Source: Promethearchaeota archaeon (GTDB lineage Archaea; Asgardarchaeota; Lokiarchaeia; Helarchaeales; RDOG01). Taken from it: DNA of 64,000 bases. The translations under genes and the position numbers were made by a program. How positions within the stretch are numbered: position 1 is the stretch's first letter; the number at the start of each line of letters is the position of its first letter. The notes beneath the pieces were generated by a model. That model was not told the origin of the DNA. It ran no database searches and saw only the letters and a program-made list of their open reading frames with translations. Of the stretch, positions 36,424 through 45,441 are shown piece by piece. The stretch is from NCBI GenBank assembly GCA_011365055.1, contig RDOG01000006.1:1-64000 (forward strand), written 5' to 3'.

Positions 36424-38541
36424 TTGCAACCGGATGATATAGAGAAAATTAATATTGGAAATCGACTAATTAGAGACATGTTTCCAAAGGTTCGGACTAC
36501 TAAGGGAGATGTAGAAACCTTTGATGCAAATAAAATAATTGATAGTTTAATCATAGAAACGGGTATCTCCGTTCCGACTGCCGAACAAGTAACAAGAATG
36601 GTTTTAAAGAGGATCATAACTTCAAACATTCAATGGCTTTCAGGACCAGCTATTCGAGAAATGTGTTGCTCGGTTTTAGCTGAAATAGGACTTTTGGAAG
36701 CGAGAAAAAGATATACCCGGTTAGGTATGCCATTAATGGATTATGAAAAATTTGTTACATCAGGAATTCGAGAGAATGCGAACCAATATAGAAATCCTGA
36801 ATCAATTCACAGTTGGGCAGCTGATAGAATTTCATCAGAATATGCATTATTAAGATTATTATCTGATGAAGAAGCTAATGCACATTTAAATGGGGATCTT
36901 CATGTTCACATGTTGAGATATTTTGATTTAAGACCCTTCTGCCAAGAATGGGATCTTCGACTCATCTTAAAGTTTGGTTTACCTCCAGTAAATTGGCCAT
37001 ATTCTGCTGTATCAAAACCTGCAAAACATCCCATGGTAGCTTTCCTTCATGCTGCAAAATGGTTAGGTTTGATTACTGGAGAATTTAGTGGTGGGCAAGG
37101 AGTAGATAATTTTACAACATTCCTAGCACCTTATGTAAAAGGATTAAACGATATTGAAATAAAGCAACTAGCTCAATGTTTTGTATTTGAATCAAACCAA
37201 ATATATGCATCTAGAGGTGCTCAAGTTCCATTTACATCCATTTCATGTACACCAACAATACCTGATACATTATTAGAAGTTCCTGCAGTTGGTCCAGGAG
37301 GAAAAAATACTGGCGTTTATGGGGATTTTATCGATGAATGTCGTAAATTATTCAAAGCTATTAGTGAAGTCTATATTGAAGGTGATGGTCTTGGTAGATT
37401 ATTTAATTTCCCCAAACACGAAGTTAAACTGAAAAAAGAATGGTTAGATAAATTTGAAGAAGAATATTTATTAATAAGCGAAGAAGCGGCTAAATTTGGA
37501 TCACCTTATTACTTGAACCTCGCGGCATCATGGATGCCAGATGAAGTTCATAGTCAATGCTGCCGGATCTTATTAACACCAGAAGGTATCAGAAAGATTT
37601 GTGATGATCCAGACCTATTTGATTGGAATAAATCCTATATCAACATGGGCAGCTTGCAATCCGTAAGCTTAAATTTACCTAGATATGCTTACATGGCTAA
37701 TGGGAATGATGATAGATTATTTGAAATTATAATGGAAAAGGCCCAAATTGCTAGAAATATTTTATTAAAGAAAAGAGAAATAATAAAGGATAGAATAGAA
37801 AAGGAGTTATTGCCAATTTGTTCTCGAAAAGCACCTGGTCAAGACTATCCACTTCTAGATTTGAGAAAACAATCATTGAGCATTGGTTTTATTGGATTAA
37901 ACGAATGCGTGCAAGCACATACTGGTCTTGAATTACACGAAGATAATTCAGCTTTTGAATTTGGAAAAAAGATACTCCTTAACTTGGCAAAGATATGTGA
38001 TAAGTTTACTACAGATACAGGATATAAATTCTCACTTTGGGAGCAACCGGCTGAATCCTCGTCAACTAGGTTTGCATTATTAGATTTAAAACATTATCCA
38101 GATAAAGCAAAGGTTCAAGGAATAAATAAATCGGTTTATTATACAAATAGTGATCATTTAAGATATTCTGCAGATATTTCATTAATGAAAAGAATAACAA
38201 AACAAGCTGAATTTCATCCAATTGTTCAAGGTGGAGTAATGACACATATTTGGCTTGGTGAATCCAATCCAGAAAAAGAGGCATTATGGAAATTTACTAA
38301 AAACATCGCATTAAATTCAGATACCGCATATTTTGCATTTACGAAAGATTTTACCAATTGCTTGGAATGCAATAAATTTTCTGCTGGAATTTTCACAAAA
38401 TGCCCTCATTGTGGTGCAACTGAGGCAAAATTAGAATGGTATTCTAGAATCACAGGCTATTATTCGAGATTAAATTCGTGGAATGAAGGTAAGATCCAAG
38501 AATGGAGAGATAGAAAAAGATATAATTTAGAAAAATTATAA
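36424..38541 (+). CDS. nrdD: Anaerobic (class III) ribonucleoside-triphosphate reductase
   Basis: A 705-residue, full-length NrdD. An N-terminal ATP-cone (about 22-105, VRTTKGDVETFDANKIIDSL) gives allosteric control. The barrel contains TSISCTPTIPDT. Near the C-terminus a zinc site CLECNKFSAGIFTKCPHC (about 647-664) is followed by the glycyl-radical loop SRITGYYSRLNSWNEG (about 676-691). It reduces NTPs to dNTPs without oxygen. The TTG start follows GAGGT. The activating enzyme NrdG is not adjacent and must be elsewhere. Confidence 0.95.
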   Translation: MQPDDIEKINIGNRLIRDMFPKVRTTKGDVETFDANKIIDSLIIETGISVPTAEQVTRMVLKRIITSNIQWLSGPAIREMCCSVLAEIGLLEARKRYTRLGMPLMDYEKFVTSGIRENANQYRNPESIHSWAADRISSEYALLRLLSDEEANAHLNGDLHVHMLRYFDLRPFCQEWDLRLILKFGLPPVNWPYSAVSKPAKHPMVAFLHAAKWLGLITGEFSGGQGVDNFTTFLAPYVKGLNDIEIKQLAQCFVFESNQIYASRGAQVPFTSISCTPTIPDTLLEVPAVGPGGKNTGVYGDFIDECRKLFKAISEVYIEGDGLGRLFNFPKHEVKLKKEWLDKFEEEYLLISEEAAKFGSPYYLNLAASWMPDEVHSQCCRILLTPEGIRKICDDPDLFDWNKSYINMGSLQSVSLNLPRYAYMANGNDDRLFEIIMEKAQIARNILLKKREIIKDRIEKELLPICSRKAPGQDYPLLDLRKQSLSIGFIGLNECVQAHTGLELHEDNSAFEFGKKILLNLAKICDKFTTDTGYKFSLWEQPAESSSTRFALLDLKHYPDKAKVQGINKSVYYTNSDHLRYSADISLMKRITKQAEFHPIVQGGVMTHIWLGESNPEKEALWKFTKNIALNSDTAYFAFTKDFTNCLECNKFSAGIFTKCPHCGATEAKLEWYSRITGYYSRLNSWNEGKIQEWRDRKRYNLEKL

Positions 38542-38632
38542 AAAAAGAATTTATATTTAATGCAATTTAATTATTTTTTATATAGAATTTAATTATAAAT
38601 AGACTGTAAAAATTGATTCCTGAGGGAATTTC

Positions 38633-39160
38633 GTGCCAATTTTAGAATTGAAAGGAAAAAAACCACAAATAGACGAAAATGCTTACGTTTCACCTCAAGC
38701 AACAATCATTGGAGATGTGCAAATAGGCCCTAATTGCAGTGTATGGCCTGGAGCGATTGTTAGAGGTGATTTTGCTAAGATTACTATAAATGAAGGAACA
38801 CATATACAAGATTCTGTCATCATTCACGCTCATAAAAAAAATAATCCCGTTAGTATTGCGTCATATTGCACAATTGAAACTGCTTGTGCATTATATGGGT
38901 GTTTTATTGCTGATGCAACGGTAATTGGATATGGTTCCATCATATTTGATGGAGTAAATATTGGAGAAGCAGTATTTGTCGCGCCTAATTCATACATACC
39001 ACCCGGAATGATAATTCAACCTAGAGTTGTCGTTAAATCTGAACAAATTGGACTACCTGCAGCAACAATCCGAAAATTAGGAATGGAAGAATATACCAGT
39101 CAAAAAGAGCGAGCAGAAAGGTATTCGGATGTATTTACAAAATTAAAAAACTGGATTTAA
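38633..39160 (+). CDS. Gamma-carbonic-anhydrase-like hexapeptide protein, zinc site degenerate
   Basis: A 175-residue left-handed beta-helix protein (IDENAYVSPQATIIGDVQIGPNCSVWPGAIVRGD). The family signature NVQD...IH is present as HIQDSVIIHAH. The second ligand pair, normally (G)H-G-x-x-x-H-GC, reads ETACALYGC, so two of three zinc His are missing. It is therefore probably not an active carbonic anhydrase; it may be a PaaY/YrdA-like or structural protein. GTG start with GAGGGA upstream. No operon partner. Confidence 0.85.
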   Translation: MPILELKGKKPQIDENAYVSPQATIIGDVQIGPNCSVWPGAIVRGDFAKITINEGTHIQDSVIIHAHKKNNPVSIASYCTIETACALYGCFIADATVIGYGSIIFDGVNIGEAVFVAPNSYIPPGMIIQPRVVVKSEQIGLPAATIRKLGMEEYTSQKERAERYSDVFTKLKNWI

Positions 39161-39165
39161 ATTTT

Positions 39166-39975
39166 TTATTTTTTATGAATTGAAAATAAGAATTCTTTTT
39201 CATAAATTGAAAATTCAACATCAATAAATTCAAATTTTAATAGATTAATTAAGTGTTTTAATGCTTTAATCAATGCATATCTTGTAATATCAATAAAATT
39301 CATCTCATAAAACTGACAATAATGAAGTATCTCAAAATTTAATCCCTCACCCAAGATGGTCTTTAAATCTTGTTTTTTAGCAGATTTTAAAATCTCATGA
39401 TTTACTGGAATGCCTGCAAGTATTAAAAAATTATCAATTTCTGCGTTGGATTCGGAAAAGAAATATTGAACGTGTTTCAAATTCAATTTTTCTGTCACGT
39501 AATCTAAAAAACTTTTTACTGACATTTTTGCTACCTTTAATCTGGCAATTCTGCCAACAGGTACCATTTCTCCATGTATTTCTACATTAAATGTCGAATC
39601 AACCTCTCCATTAAGAATAGCTACTAAAAATTCATTTAATTTGTTATTAATCAAGTTATTTTTTTGAAAGAAAAATAAATAGATGTTTTTTTCTATTAAA
39701 ATTTTGATTAAAGAAATTAATTCGTCTTGAATTTTGCTGTTTTCCCAAATTCCAAATGCTTGATGAACGAAAATGATATCTATATTATTGTCTATTGCAT
39801 GAAGCACGACTTCTGAAGTCAAATCTAAACAAAATAGTACTTTTTTTATTTTCTTTTTTTCCAATTTAGATGGTTTAATAGAACCAATTTTAACTGATTC
39901 TTCGATATTTAATGACTTTTTGTCATCTAGAATTATCTTTGCTATTTTATCAAAGAAATCTTTCAAAAAAGTCAT
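39166..39975 (-). CDS. NIF3/DUF34-family protein, divergent
   Basis: A 269-residue protein. VLFCLDLTSEVVLHAIDNNIDIIFVHQAFGIW (about 45-77) matches the NIF3 core, where the usual SHHP metal motif is VHQA. GEMVPVGRIARL and the C-terminal ILGEGLNFEIL also fit the fold. Typical C-terminal GH/E metal residues are not evident. NIF3 proteins are di-metal hydrolase-like and of unsettled function; this one may have lost metal binding. It converges with the carbonic-anhydrase-like gene, five bases apart. Confidence 0.65.
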   Translation of the reverse strand: MTFLKDFFDKIAKIILDDKKSLNIEESVKIGSIKPSKLEKKKIKKVLFCLDLTSEVVLHAIDNNIDIIFVHQAFGIWENSKIQDELISLIKILIEKNIYLFFFQKNNLINNKLNEFLVAILNGEVDSTFNVEIHGEMVPVGRIARLKVAKMSVKSFLDYVTEKLNLKHVQYFFSESNAEIDNFLILAGIPVNHEILKSAKKQDLKTILGEGLNFEILHYCQFYEMNFIDITRYALIKALKHLINLLKFEFIDVEFSIYEKEFLFSIHKK

Positions 39976-40141
39976 GATTTACATCAAACTCACTTCATTC
40001 GTATCTTCAATCTCTTTATTTTCTCATTTTTTTTATGTTTGTTTTGTCTTTTTCTAATCCTTATCAAATTTTTCTTCTTTTTAGGGTCAGTATTTATTGA
40101 CAATTAAAATCACCTGTTTGAAATACATTTTCTTGTATTTA

Positions 40142-40936
40142 TTATATTTCCTCCTCGATCTTGCTACGAGTTTTTCGTTTTTTAATGTACATGACAAAGA
40201 TGATGGATGAGCAAGAAGCGAGTATAATTAATAGAATTATCCAGAATAAATAATTCTGAGTAACAGTGATCGTTTTATTATAGGACCACCCATAAATTCC
40301 AGTTCCATCAATGGTAGTTATGGATTGTAATAAGGTGCCATCAATCTTATTAAAATATAGAATTTCATTAATGCTGTTTATATTTGGCGCGGGTGAGACT
40401 AAAGTCACAGATAATTTATATGCAATAGACACATCCTCAACTCTATATTCAATAAAATTAATGATTACCGTTCCACTAACATTGCTAGCAATTTTTTCAA
40501 GTGTTAATGCTGCGGATCCTCTTATTGGAATCACGAGTAAGGAATTGAGATTTAGATCTACTGGTATGTTCTCATTTAAGTTACCCGTCAAGTTGTAATT
40601 AAACGATCCTGAAAGCTGCCAAGCTGCAGCGCGATCATTCCATGCGTTACTTCCATAAGCTTTTACCCACTCACTGTTAATTAAAGAAAAGGGATTAAAT
40701 GAATTGACAGACCACCTTACCGATTGACTTTGATCTAAGTCTGGAAAAATGCATTGGATGTAATCTACCTCATATTGGTTATTTAAATTAATATTAACAT
40801 CCCAATGAATTAATTGATTTGGAAATAAACTCCAATTTCTTGTTAAATTAGTAAGACCTATAATTAAAAAAGGCAAAAATAAACCTATAAAAACTGTGAT
40901 TATTATTAAAATCGTGTAAACTTTAGATCTTTTCAT
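40142..40936 (-). CDS. Single-domain surface protein with two membrane segments
   Basis: A 264-residue protein of unknown function. Hydrophobic segment at about 7-30, an extracytoplasmic beta-rich domain (about 35-225) with many Asn-x-Ser/Thr sites, and a second membrane helix (about 230-253, YLFWIILLIILASCSSIIFVMY) followed by KKRKTRSK in the cytoplasm. Start ATG at 40936. It is divergent from the methyltransferase gene. Confidence 0.6.
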   Translation of the reverse strand: MKRSKVYTILIIITVFIGLFLPFLIIGLTNLTRNWSLFPNQLIHWDVNINLNNQYEVDYIQCIFPDLDQSQSVRWSVNSFNPFSLINSEWVKAYGSNAWNDRAAAWQLSGSFNYNLTGNLNENIPVDLNLNSLLVIPIRGSAALTLEKIASNVSGTVIINFIEYRVEDVSIAYKLSVTLVSPAPNINSINEILYFNKIDGTLLQSITTIDGTGIYGWSYNKTITVTQNYLFWIILLIILASCSSIIFVMYIKKRKTRSKIEEEI

Positions 40937-40960
40937 AGTGCTTTCAGATTGAAATCAATC

Positions 40961-40976
40961 TAAATATATAAATATC
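40961..40976 (+). promoter_or_regulatory. TATA-like element between divergent genes
   Basis: TAAATATATAAATATC stands out in the 95-base spacer between the membrane protein gene (minus) and the RNA methyltransferase gene (plus). Position 56-70 bases before the GTG at 41032 suits the plus-strand gene, but the element is nearly palindromic and could serve both. Confidence 0.4.
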
Positions 40977-41031
40977 TTATCGATCGAGGAAGAAAAATTA
41001 TATTGATAATTCAGTAGAGGATGAATTCTCA

Positions 41032-42390
41032 GTGGAGAAAAAACCAAGAGTATTTGATAAAGAAGAAATAGCAACAGAAGTTTTAGTAACTCTTGAGTTG
41101 GAAAATATTAGTGAGAGAGAAGCCATTAAGAAAATAATGAGAAAGCATGAAATAGAAGATTGGAGAATACGCGGAAGTGCTCACAGATTAACGCTTGAAA
41201 CATTAAGAAAATTAAATGTGATTGACAAGATCATTAAAAAAAATTTAAAGGATAGAAATTCTTTTGCTAAATTGGATCCGTTTTTAAGAAATTTGTTACG
41301 GGTTACCGTTTTTCAGATGAAATTTAGTGATAAAGCTCCAGAATTAATAACTAATCAAGCCCTTGAAATTTATAAACGGCGAAAAAAGAGTCAAAAACAA
41401 GTTAATTTTTTAAATGCGATATTGAGACAGATTGAAAAAAAACAAATAGAACAATACTTCAAGGGTAATGATTACATTGAAAATTTGAGTTTACAACATT
41501 TTCAGCCGTCATGGTTAATAAAATACATGTTGAAATATTATGATAAAGCATTTACAGAAGAATTTATTAAACAACGAATACCTCCGTATTTTATTCGAAT
41601 AAATACAATCAAGATTTCAATTAATAAAGCGTTAGAGAAATTAGAAGAAGAAAATTTTGAATTTGAGGAGGTTAAAGGCATACCCGAATGTATAAAAATT
41701 ACTAATTCATTTAAACCAGTTACCAGAAGCTTGTTGTATCTCAAAGGCATGATATACATACAAAGTAAATCATCAATGATCGTGTCAAAGATTCTGGAAC
41801 CAAAGAAGGGAGAAGTCATTGCAGATCTTTGTGCATCTCCAGGGAGTAAAACAACTCATATAGCGCAATTAATGGAAAATGAAGGGAGCATCATAGCTAT
41901 AGAAAGAAACATTAATAGAATTCCGGAATTACACAAAAATATTAATAAACTAGGAATAAAAATTGTTCAAATTATTAATGCAGACTCCTTTTTATTTAAT
42001 AATTTCATTCGTATTGAGTTTGATAAAATATTGATTGATCCTCCTTGTTCAGGAACAGGTACGTTTGATAGCAGACCAATAACCAAATGGAAATTTACTC
42101 CAAGGGATATTTCAAGAAATATTCATGTTCAAGAGCAGATATTAATGAATGGCTCAAAAAAAGTCAAAGTGGGCGGAATATTGGTTTATTCCACTTGTTC
42201 AATTTTGATTGAGGAAAATGAAAGAGTTATTCAAAAATTTTTAGATCATAATCAAAACTATAAAATATTAAATATTAAGAAAGATCATGGAATGGAAGGT
42301 TTAGAGAATTTTTCACAAGCATTAAGATTATATCCACATGTAGATGATTCTGAAGGATTTTTCGTTGCAAAATTAAAGAGAATAACTTAA
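41032..42390 (+). CDS. RNA cytosine-5 methyltransferase (NusB-like domain + Nop2/Sun/RsmB)
   Basis: A 452-residue RsmB/NSUN-type enzyme. Residues about 1-145 resemble the NusB-type RNA-binding domain (AIKKIMRKHEIEDWRIRGSAHRLTLETLRKL ... NFLNAILRQI). The catalytic domain has the SAM loop ADLCASPGSKTTHIA, motif IV DPPCSGTGTFD and motif VI YSTCSI, whose two Cys are the catalytic pair. It methylates C5 of cytosine in rRNA or tRNA; the target is unknown. The start codon is GTG. The end overlaps the next, convergent gene by 4 bases. Confidence 0.92.
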   Translation: MEKKPRVFDKEEIATEVLVTLELENISEREAIKKIMRKHEIEDWRIRGSAHRLTLETLRKLNVIDKIIKKNLKDRNSFAKLDPFLRNLLRVTVFQMKFSDKAPELITNQALEIYKRRKKSQKQVNFLNAILRQIEKKQIEQYFKGNDYIENLSLQHFQPSWLIKYMLKYYDKAFTEEFIKQRIPPYFIRINTIKISINKALEKLEEENFEFEEVKGIPECIKITNSFKPVTRSLLYLKGMIYIQSKSSMIVSKILEPKKGEVIADLCASPGSKTTHIAQLMENEGSIIAIERNINRIPELHKNINKLGIKIVQIINADSFLFNNFIRIEFDKILIDPPCSGTGTFDSRPITKWKFTPRDISRNIHVQEQILMNGSKKVKVGGILVYSTCSILIEENERVIQKFLDHNQNYKILNIKKDHGMEGLENFSQALRLYPHVDDSEGFFVAKLKRIT

Positions 42391-42812
42391 ATTTCTTTAT
42401 TTAAACTATCTAGATTTTCAAATCCATTTTTCAACACTAAAATGTTATTAGCTAATTTTCTCGAGATGGATTTTTGTTTCTTGTCTAAGAAATCGACCAT
42501 ATTTTTTATTACTGGACTTAAAATATTGTTGTAAAAGTCCAAAATACCTTCAATTTTACCAGTATTTTTAATTGCATCCTCTTTATTAATTGAAACTAAC
42601 TTTATTGTATATAACATCCAAGAAAAGGCGAATAAAGAATTCGCGATTTCTATTGTCACTTCAAAATTTCTCTCAGAATAAGCCCACTTGATTTCTTCTT
42701 GAATATTTTGACCAGATAAGGCAACTGCATTTGAAAATGCTTCAATAGCAGCCTCAATATCCTTATTTTTTAACTGATTCAATCCCTCATTTATTTTATT
42801 TAATACGTCCAT
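42387..42812 (-). CDS. Hypothetical helical protein
   Basis: A 141-residue, all-helical acidic protein with no recognised family. The N-terminal third (LNKINEGLNQLKNKDIEAAIEAFSNAVALSG) resembles a single TPR or MIT-type hairpin. The middle (NSLFAFSWMLYTIKLVSINKEDA) is more hydrophobic. ATG start. Convergent with the methyltransferase gene. Confidence 0.5.
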   Translation of the reverse strand: MDVLNKINEGLNQLKNKDIEAAIEAFSNAVALSGQNIQEEIKWAYSERNFEVTIEIANSLFAFSWMLYTIKLVSINKEDAIKNTGKIEGILDFYNNILSPVIKNMVDFLDKKQKSISRKLANNILVLKNGFENLDSLNKEI

Positions 42813-43084
42813 TTTATCACACTTCGATTTTGATTCATTATAATGATCATGACTTTATTTTTAACAATACGTACACGAAATAAAGCACATTTTTTTTATA
42901 CCTAACAAAGGAAATAATAAAAAGAGAAAGATAAATCATTTGAATTTCGGAGTTCAAATCAAAAGGCGTTATATTCGCTAATATTAAATACAAATTAGAA
43001 ATAAATAAATATCAATTTTGATAATTGGTTAAAAATATTCGATTTAATATAATCTTATCAATTTTAAAGTGGGATTTGGCAAAA

Positions 43085-43789
43085 ATGATCGATCAAAAAA
43101 ATGATAATGAGATTTCAATAGCAGAGGCAACACGGAGGATCGTGAAAAGCCATCCATCAATCATTGATTGCATGAAACAAGGAGTTATTAACTTCTCAGG
43201 TCTTGCAGAATTGATTAAGGATGATGTAGCAAAACTAGTAAATAGGACCCGTAAAATTAACATGGATGCAATTAAACAAGCTTTGATGAGATATGCTGAG
43301 GAAATAACAACAAAATGGAAATCCCTTGAAAATGAGATAATTGAAATAATTGCTGAAAGTAAATTGGAATTAAAAAATGATTTAGTAGTAATTACAGTAA
43401 GACCTATCATTTTTTTAAGTGGAGAAATACATGTTTCTGATTTAATGAAAAATGCGGAATTTTTTCAATTAATTCAAGGAACTAATTCATTTACGATAGT
43501 AATAGATAATGATTTCAAAAATAAAGTAATTAAATTAGTAAAAGAAGTAAATGTTATTAATATTAAAGAGGATCAATCGGCAGTTATTTTAAAAAGTCCT
43601 TTGAAAATTATTGAAGTTCCAGGAATTGTTGCTTACATAACGGATTTATTTGCACGTAATAATATAAACATCTCAAACTTTATGAGTTGCTATACTGACA
43701 CGTTATTTGTCATCAATAGAAAAGAAAGTAGAAGAGCTTATGAATTGCTAGAAGATAAGATCTTGCTCTTGAGAAAAATAAAAAAATGA
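43085..43789 (+). CDS. ACT-domain regulatory protein
   Basis: About 234 residues. N-terminal helical region (ISIAEATRRIVKSHPSIIDCMKQGVINFSGLAELI), and a C-terminal ACT-like half with VPGIVAYITDLFARNNINISNFMSCYTDTLFVI (about 175-215). Archaeal proteins of this build are predicted regulators binding a small ligand, possibly an amino acid. The frame is open from TTG at 43025, but the ATG at 43085 matches the family start and has GTGGGAT about 9 bases upstream. A tiny RING-like gene follows 13 bases later. Confidence 0.7.
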   Translation: MIDQKNDNEISIAEATRRIVKSHPSIIDCMKQGVINFSGLAELIKDDVAKLVNRTRKINMDAIKQALMRYAEEITTKWKSLENEIIEIIAESKLELKNDLVVITVRPIIFLSGEIHVSDLMKNAEFFQLIQGTNSFTIVIDNDFKNKVIKLVKEVNVINIKEDQSAVILKSPLKIIEVPGIVAYITDLFARNNINISNFMSCYTDTLFVINRKESRRAYELLEDKILLLRKIKK

Positions 43790-43802
43790 GATTAGATGAT
43801 TT

Positions 43803-43973
43803 ATGGAAGAAAATGACATTTGTTTCATTTGTAAAAAGATAATTACTGAAGATTACTCTTCCTGTGCTTATTGTGGAACTACCTTTCATAAAATCGAATT
43901 AAATAATTGGATTAAACGATATAAAAAATGTCCAAGATGCGAGAGAGAATTAAAAAAATTTGTGATCATTTAA
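43803..43973 (+). CDS. 56-residue RING-like zinc-binding protein
   Basis: A short open frame starting ATG at 43803 and ending TAA at 43973. Zinc ligands are C7-x2-C10, C21-x2-C24, H29, C43-x2-C46. The stretch TTFHKIELNNWIKRYKKCPRC (split here as TTFHKIELNNW and IKRYKKCPRC) matches the RING-H2 pattern FHxxC(I/L)xxWL...CPxC, except that one Cys is Glu. RING mini-proteins act as E3-like factors in archaeal ubiquitin systems; it could equally be a plain zinc ribbon. It lies 13 bases after the ACT gene and 14 before the next gene, so it is in an operon. Confidence 0.6.
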   Translation: MEENDICFICKKIITEDYSSCAYCGTTFHKIELNNWIKRYKKCPRCERELKKFVII

Positions 43974-43987
43974 AGTAATGAATAATC

Positions 43988-45007
43988 ATGAAAAAAATTG
44001 ACTCTATTCTTAAAAAATTCATTATTGGTACGTTAATTATAATATTTGGGATGACAGGAGTAGCCATTTTGTTTTACTATGTCATTCCATTCTTTTATAA
44101 TTTAATATTCATCGGGATTGCACTTTCTATATCATTCATTCTTGAGTACTATTGGATGCAAAAATATGATAGAGAAAAAAGAATTATTAAAAAATCGAAG
44201 ATGATAGAAATTGGATTGATTGCAGATGATGAAGATGTAAAGGAAATAATTGAGGCAGAAAAACAAAAATTATCTGAAAAAGTAAATGGCGAAAAATTTG
44301 TATCCATGCAGTTAATGGATAAATTTCGAAGTTACATGAAGCTATTAATCACGGAACTTTCTGAAATAGAAGTAGAAATTGATAATTTATATCGTGAATG
44401 TATTGATATGATAAAAGAAAATATGACTATGAAAGCTAAAGAACATTTTCGAATTATTTCAAATGCAAATATGATAAGAATACAAGAAATGGATGATGAA
44501 CTAGGTAAAAAATTTAATTTGTTTTTTGCTGAAAAATTAAAATCACAAAAGACCTTGAAATTCTTGAAGAGTTTTAAGGAAGAATGGGAAAAAAGAAAAT
44601 CTAAAACGGTTGAAATCATCAAATCAGTCTCAAAAAAATTTGAGCAAAAGAGTTATTTTCAACATCACATTGAAGAGGTGTTTAACTTTGAACTTGAAAA
44701 GAAAAGAAAATTTACAATGGACGATAATCTATCGTTAAAAATCCCTGAGGATCAATTAAAAAAAATAATAGAAACTATTGAAAAACCATCAACTCTAAAT
44801 CTTGATGAAGTATCTCGGGAAAAAAAGCAAGAGCTGGGAAAAATTGGAAAAAAAGTTATAGCATATTTCACTAATAACAATGAACATCCAAATCTACCTG
44901 CCATGGTTATGAGACTTGGGATAGCTTTAAGTGAGGCGAAAGACGTTCTCATGTACTTAAAATTGATCGGCATGATTGATGAAGTTCGATATCACGTGAA
45001 AAAATAA
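43988..45007 (+). CDS. Membrane-anchored coiled-coil protein with C-terminal winged-helix-like end
   Basis: A 339-residue protein. Two membrane helices at about 8-55 (FIIGTLIIIFGMTGVAILFYYVIPFF and NLIFIGIALSISFILEYYW), then a long charged helical cytoplasmic part (about 60-250) and a terminal globular segment (KVIAYFTNNNEHPNLPAMVMRLGIALSEAKDVLMYLKLIGMID) like a small winged helix. No known family. It follows the RING-like mini-gene by 14 bases. Confidence 0.6.
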   Translation: MKKIDSILKKFIIGTLIIIFGMTGVAILFYYVIPFFYNLIFIGIALSISFILEYYWMQKYDREKRIIKKSKMIEIGLIADDEDVKEIIEAEKQKLSEKVNGEKFVSMQLMDKFRSYMKLLITELSEIEVEIDNLYRECIDMIKENMTMKAKEHFRIISNANMIRIQEMDDELGKKFNLFFAEKLKSQKTLKFLKSFKEEWEKRKSKTVEIIKSVSKKFEQKSYFQHHIEEVFNFELEKKRKFTMDDNLSLKIPEDQLKKIIETIEKPSTLNLDEVSREKKQELGKIGKKVIAYFTNNNEHPNLPAMVMRLGIALSEAKDVLMYLKLIGMIDEVRYHVKK

Positions 45008-45011
45008 TAAT

Positions 45012-45143
45012 GCTGAGATAGCCAAGCGGTATGATAAAAGTCATCTTATATTACACCATACGGCGACAGGCTCGAGGTTTAAAAAAGACTAGAAACCTGT
45101 TGAGGTTCTCCTCGCGTGGGTTCAAATCCCACTCTCAGCGCCA
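45012..45143 (+). tRNA. tRNA-Ser (CGA) with two introns
   Basis: Acceptor GCTGAGA (45012-45018) pairs with TCTCAGC, discriminator G, CCA encoded to 45143. Class II: long variable arm TGAGG TTCT CCTCG. T arm GTGGG TTCAAAT CCCAC. Anticodon stem ACAGG/CCTGT with anticodon CGA at 45073-45075. About 18 nt (45077-45094) interrupt the loop at the canonical 37/38 site. About 27 further nt (about 45033-45059) interrupt the D loop between GCGGTAT and the GGC stem half. The discriminator G argues for Ser rather than Leu. Confidence 0.88.
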
Positions 45144-45441
45144 GTTCTTCTTTTAATAAGGGAATTTTAAAAAAAATTAAGAATTTTTTTGGTGGAATTA
45201 CGAATAAATGATGATTTTTTATTTAAATTTCCTTGAATTTTTAGTGAAAGAAGTAAAAAAATATTTAATTTTTATTAGTAATTGTTTATTAAAATTAAGA
45301 TAGAATCTTAAATATGAGATTAATAAAGATTTGTCAAGTCTTATATTAAAAAATAAGTAATAAGAAGTTAGATTATTACGGTTTAAATGATCTAAATGAT
45401 ATTAAGTCTTAAATCATTAATATAAAATAAAAAAAAAAGGA

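Noticed and set aside
45012..45143. tRNA-Leu
   Set aside because: The long variable arm fits Leu or Ser, but the anticodon reads CGA and the discriminator base is G, both pointing to Ser.
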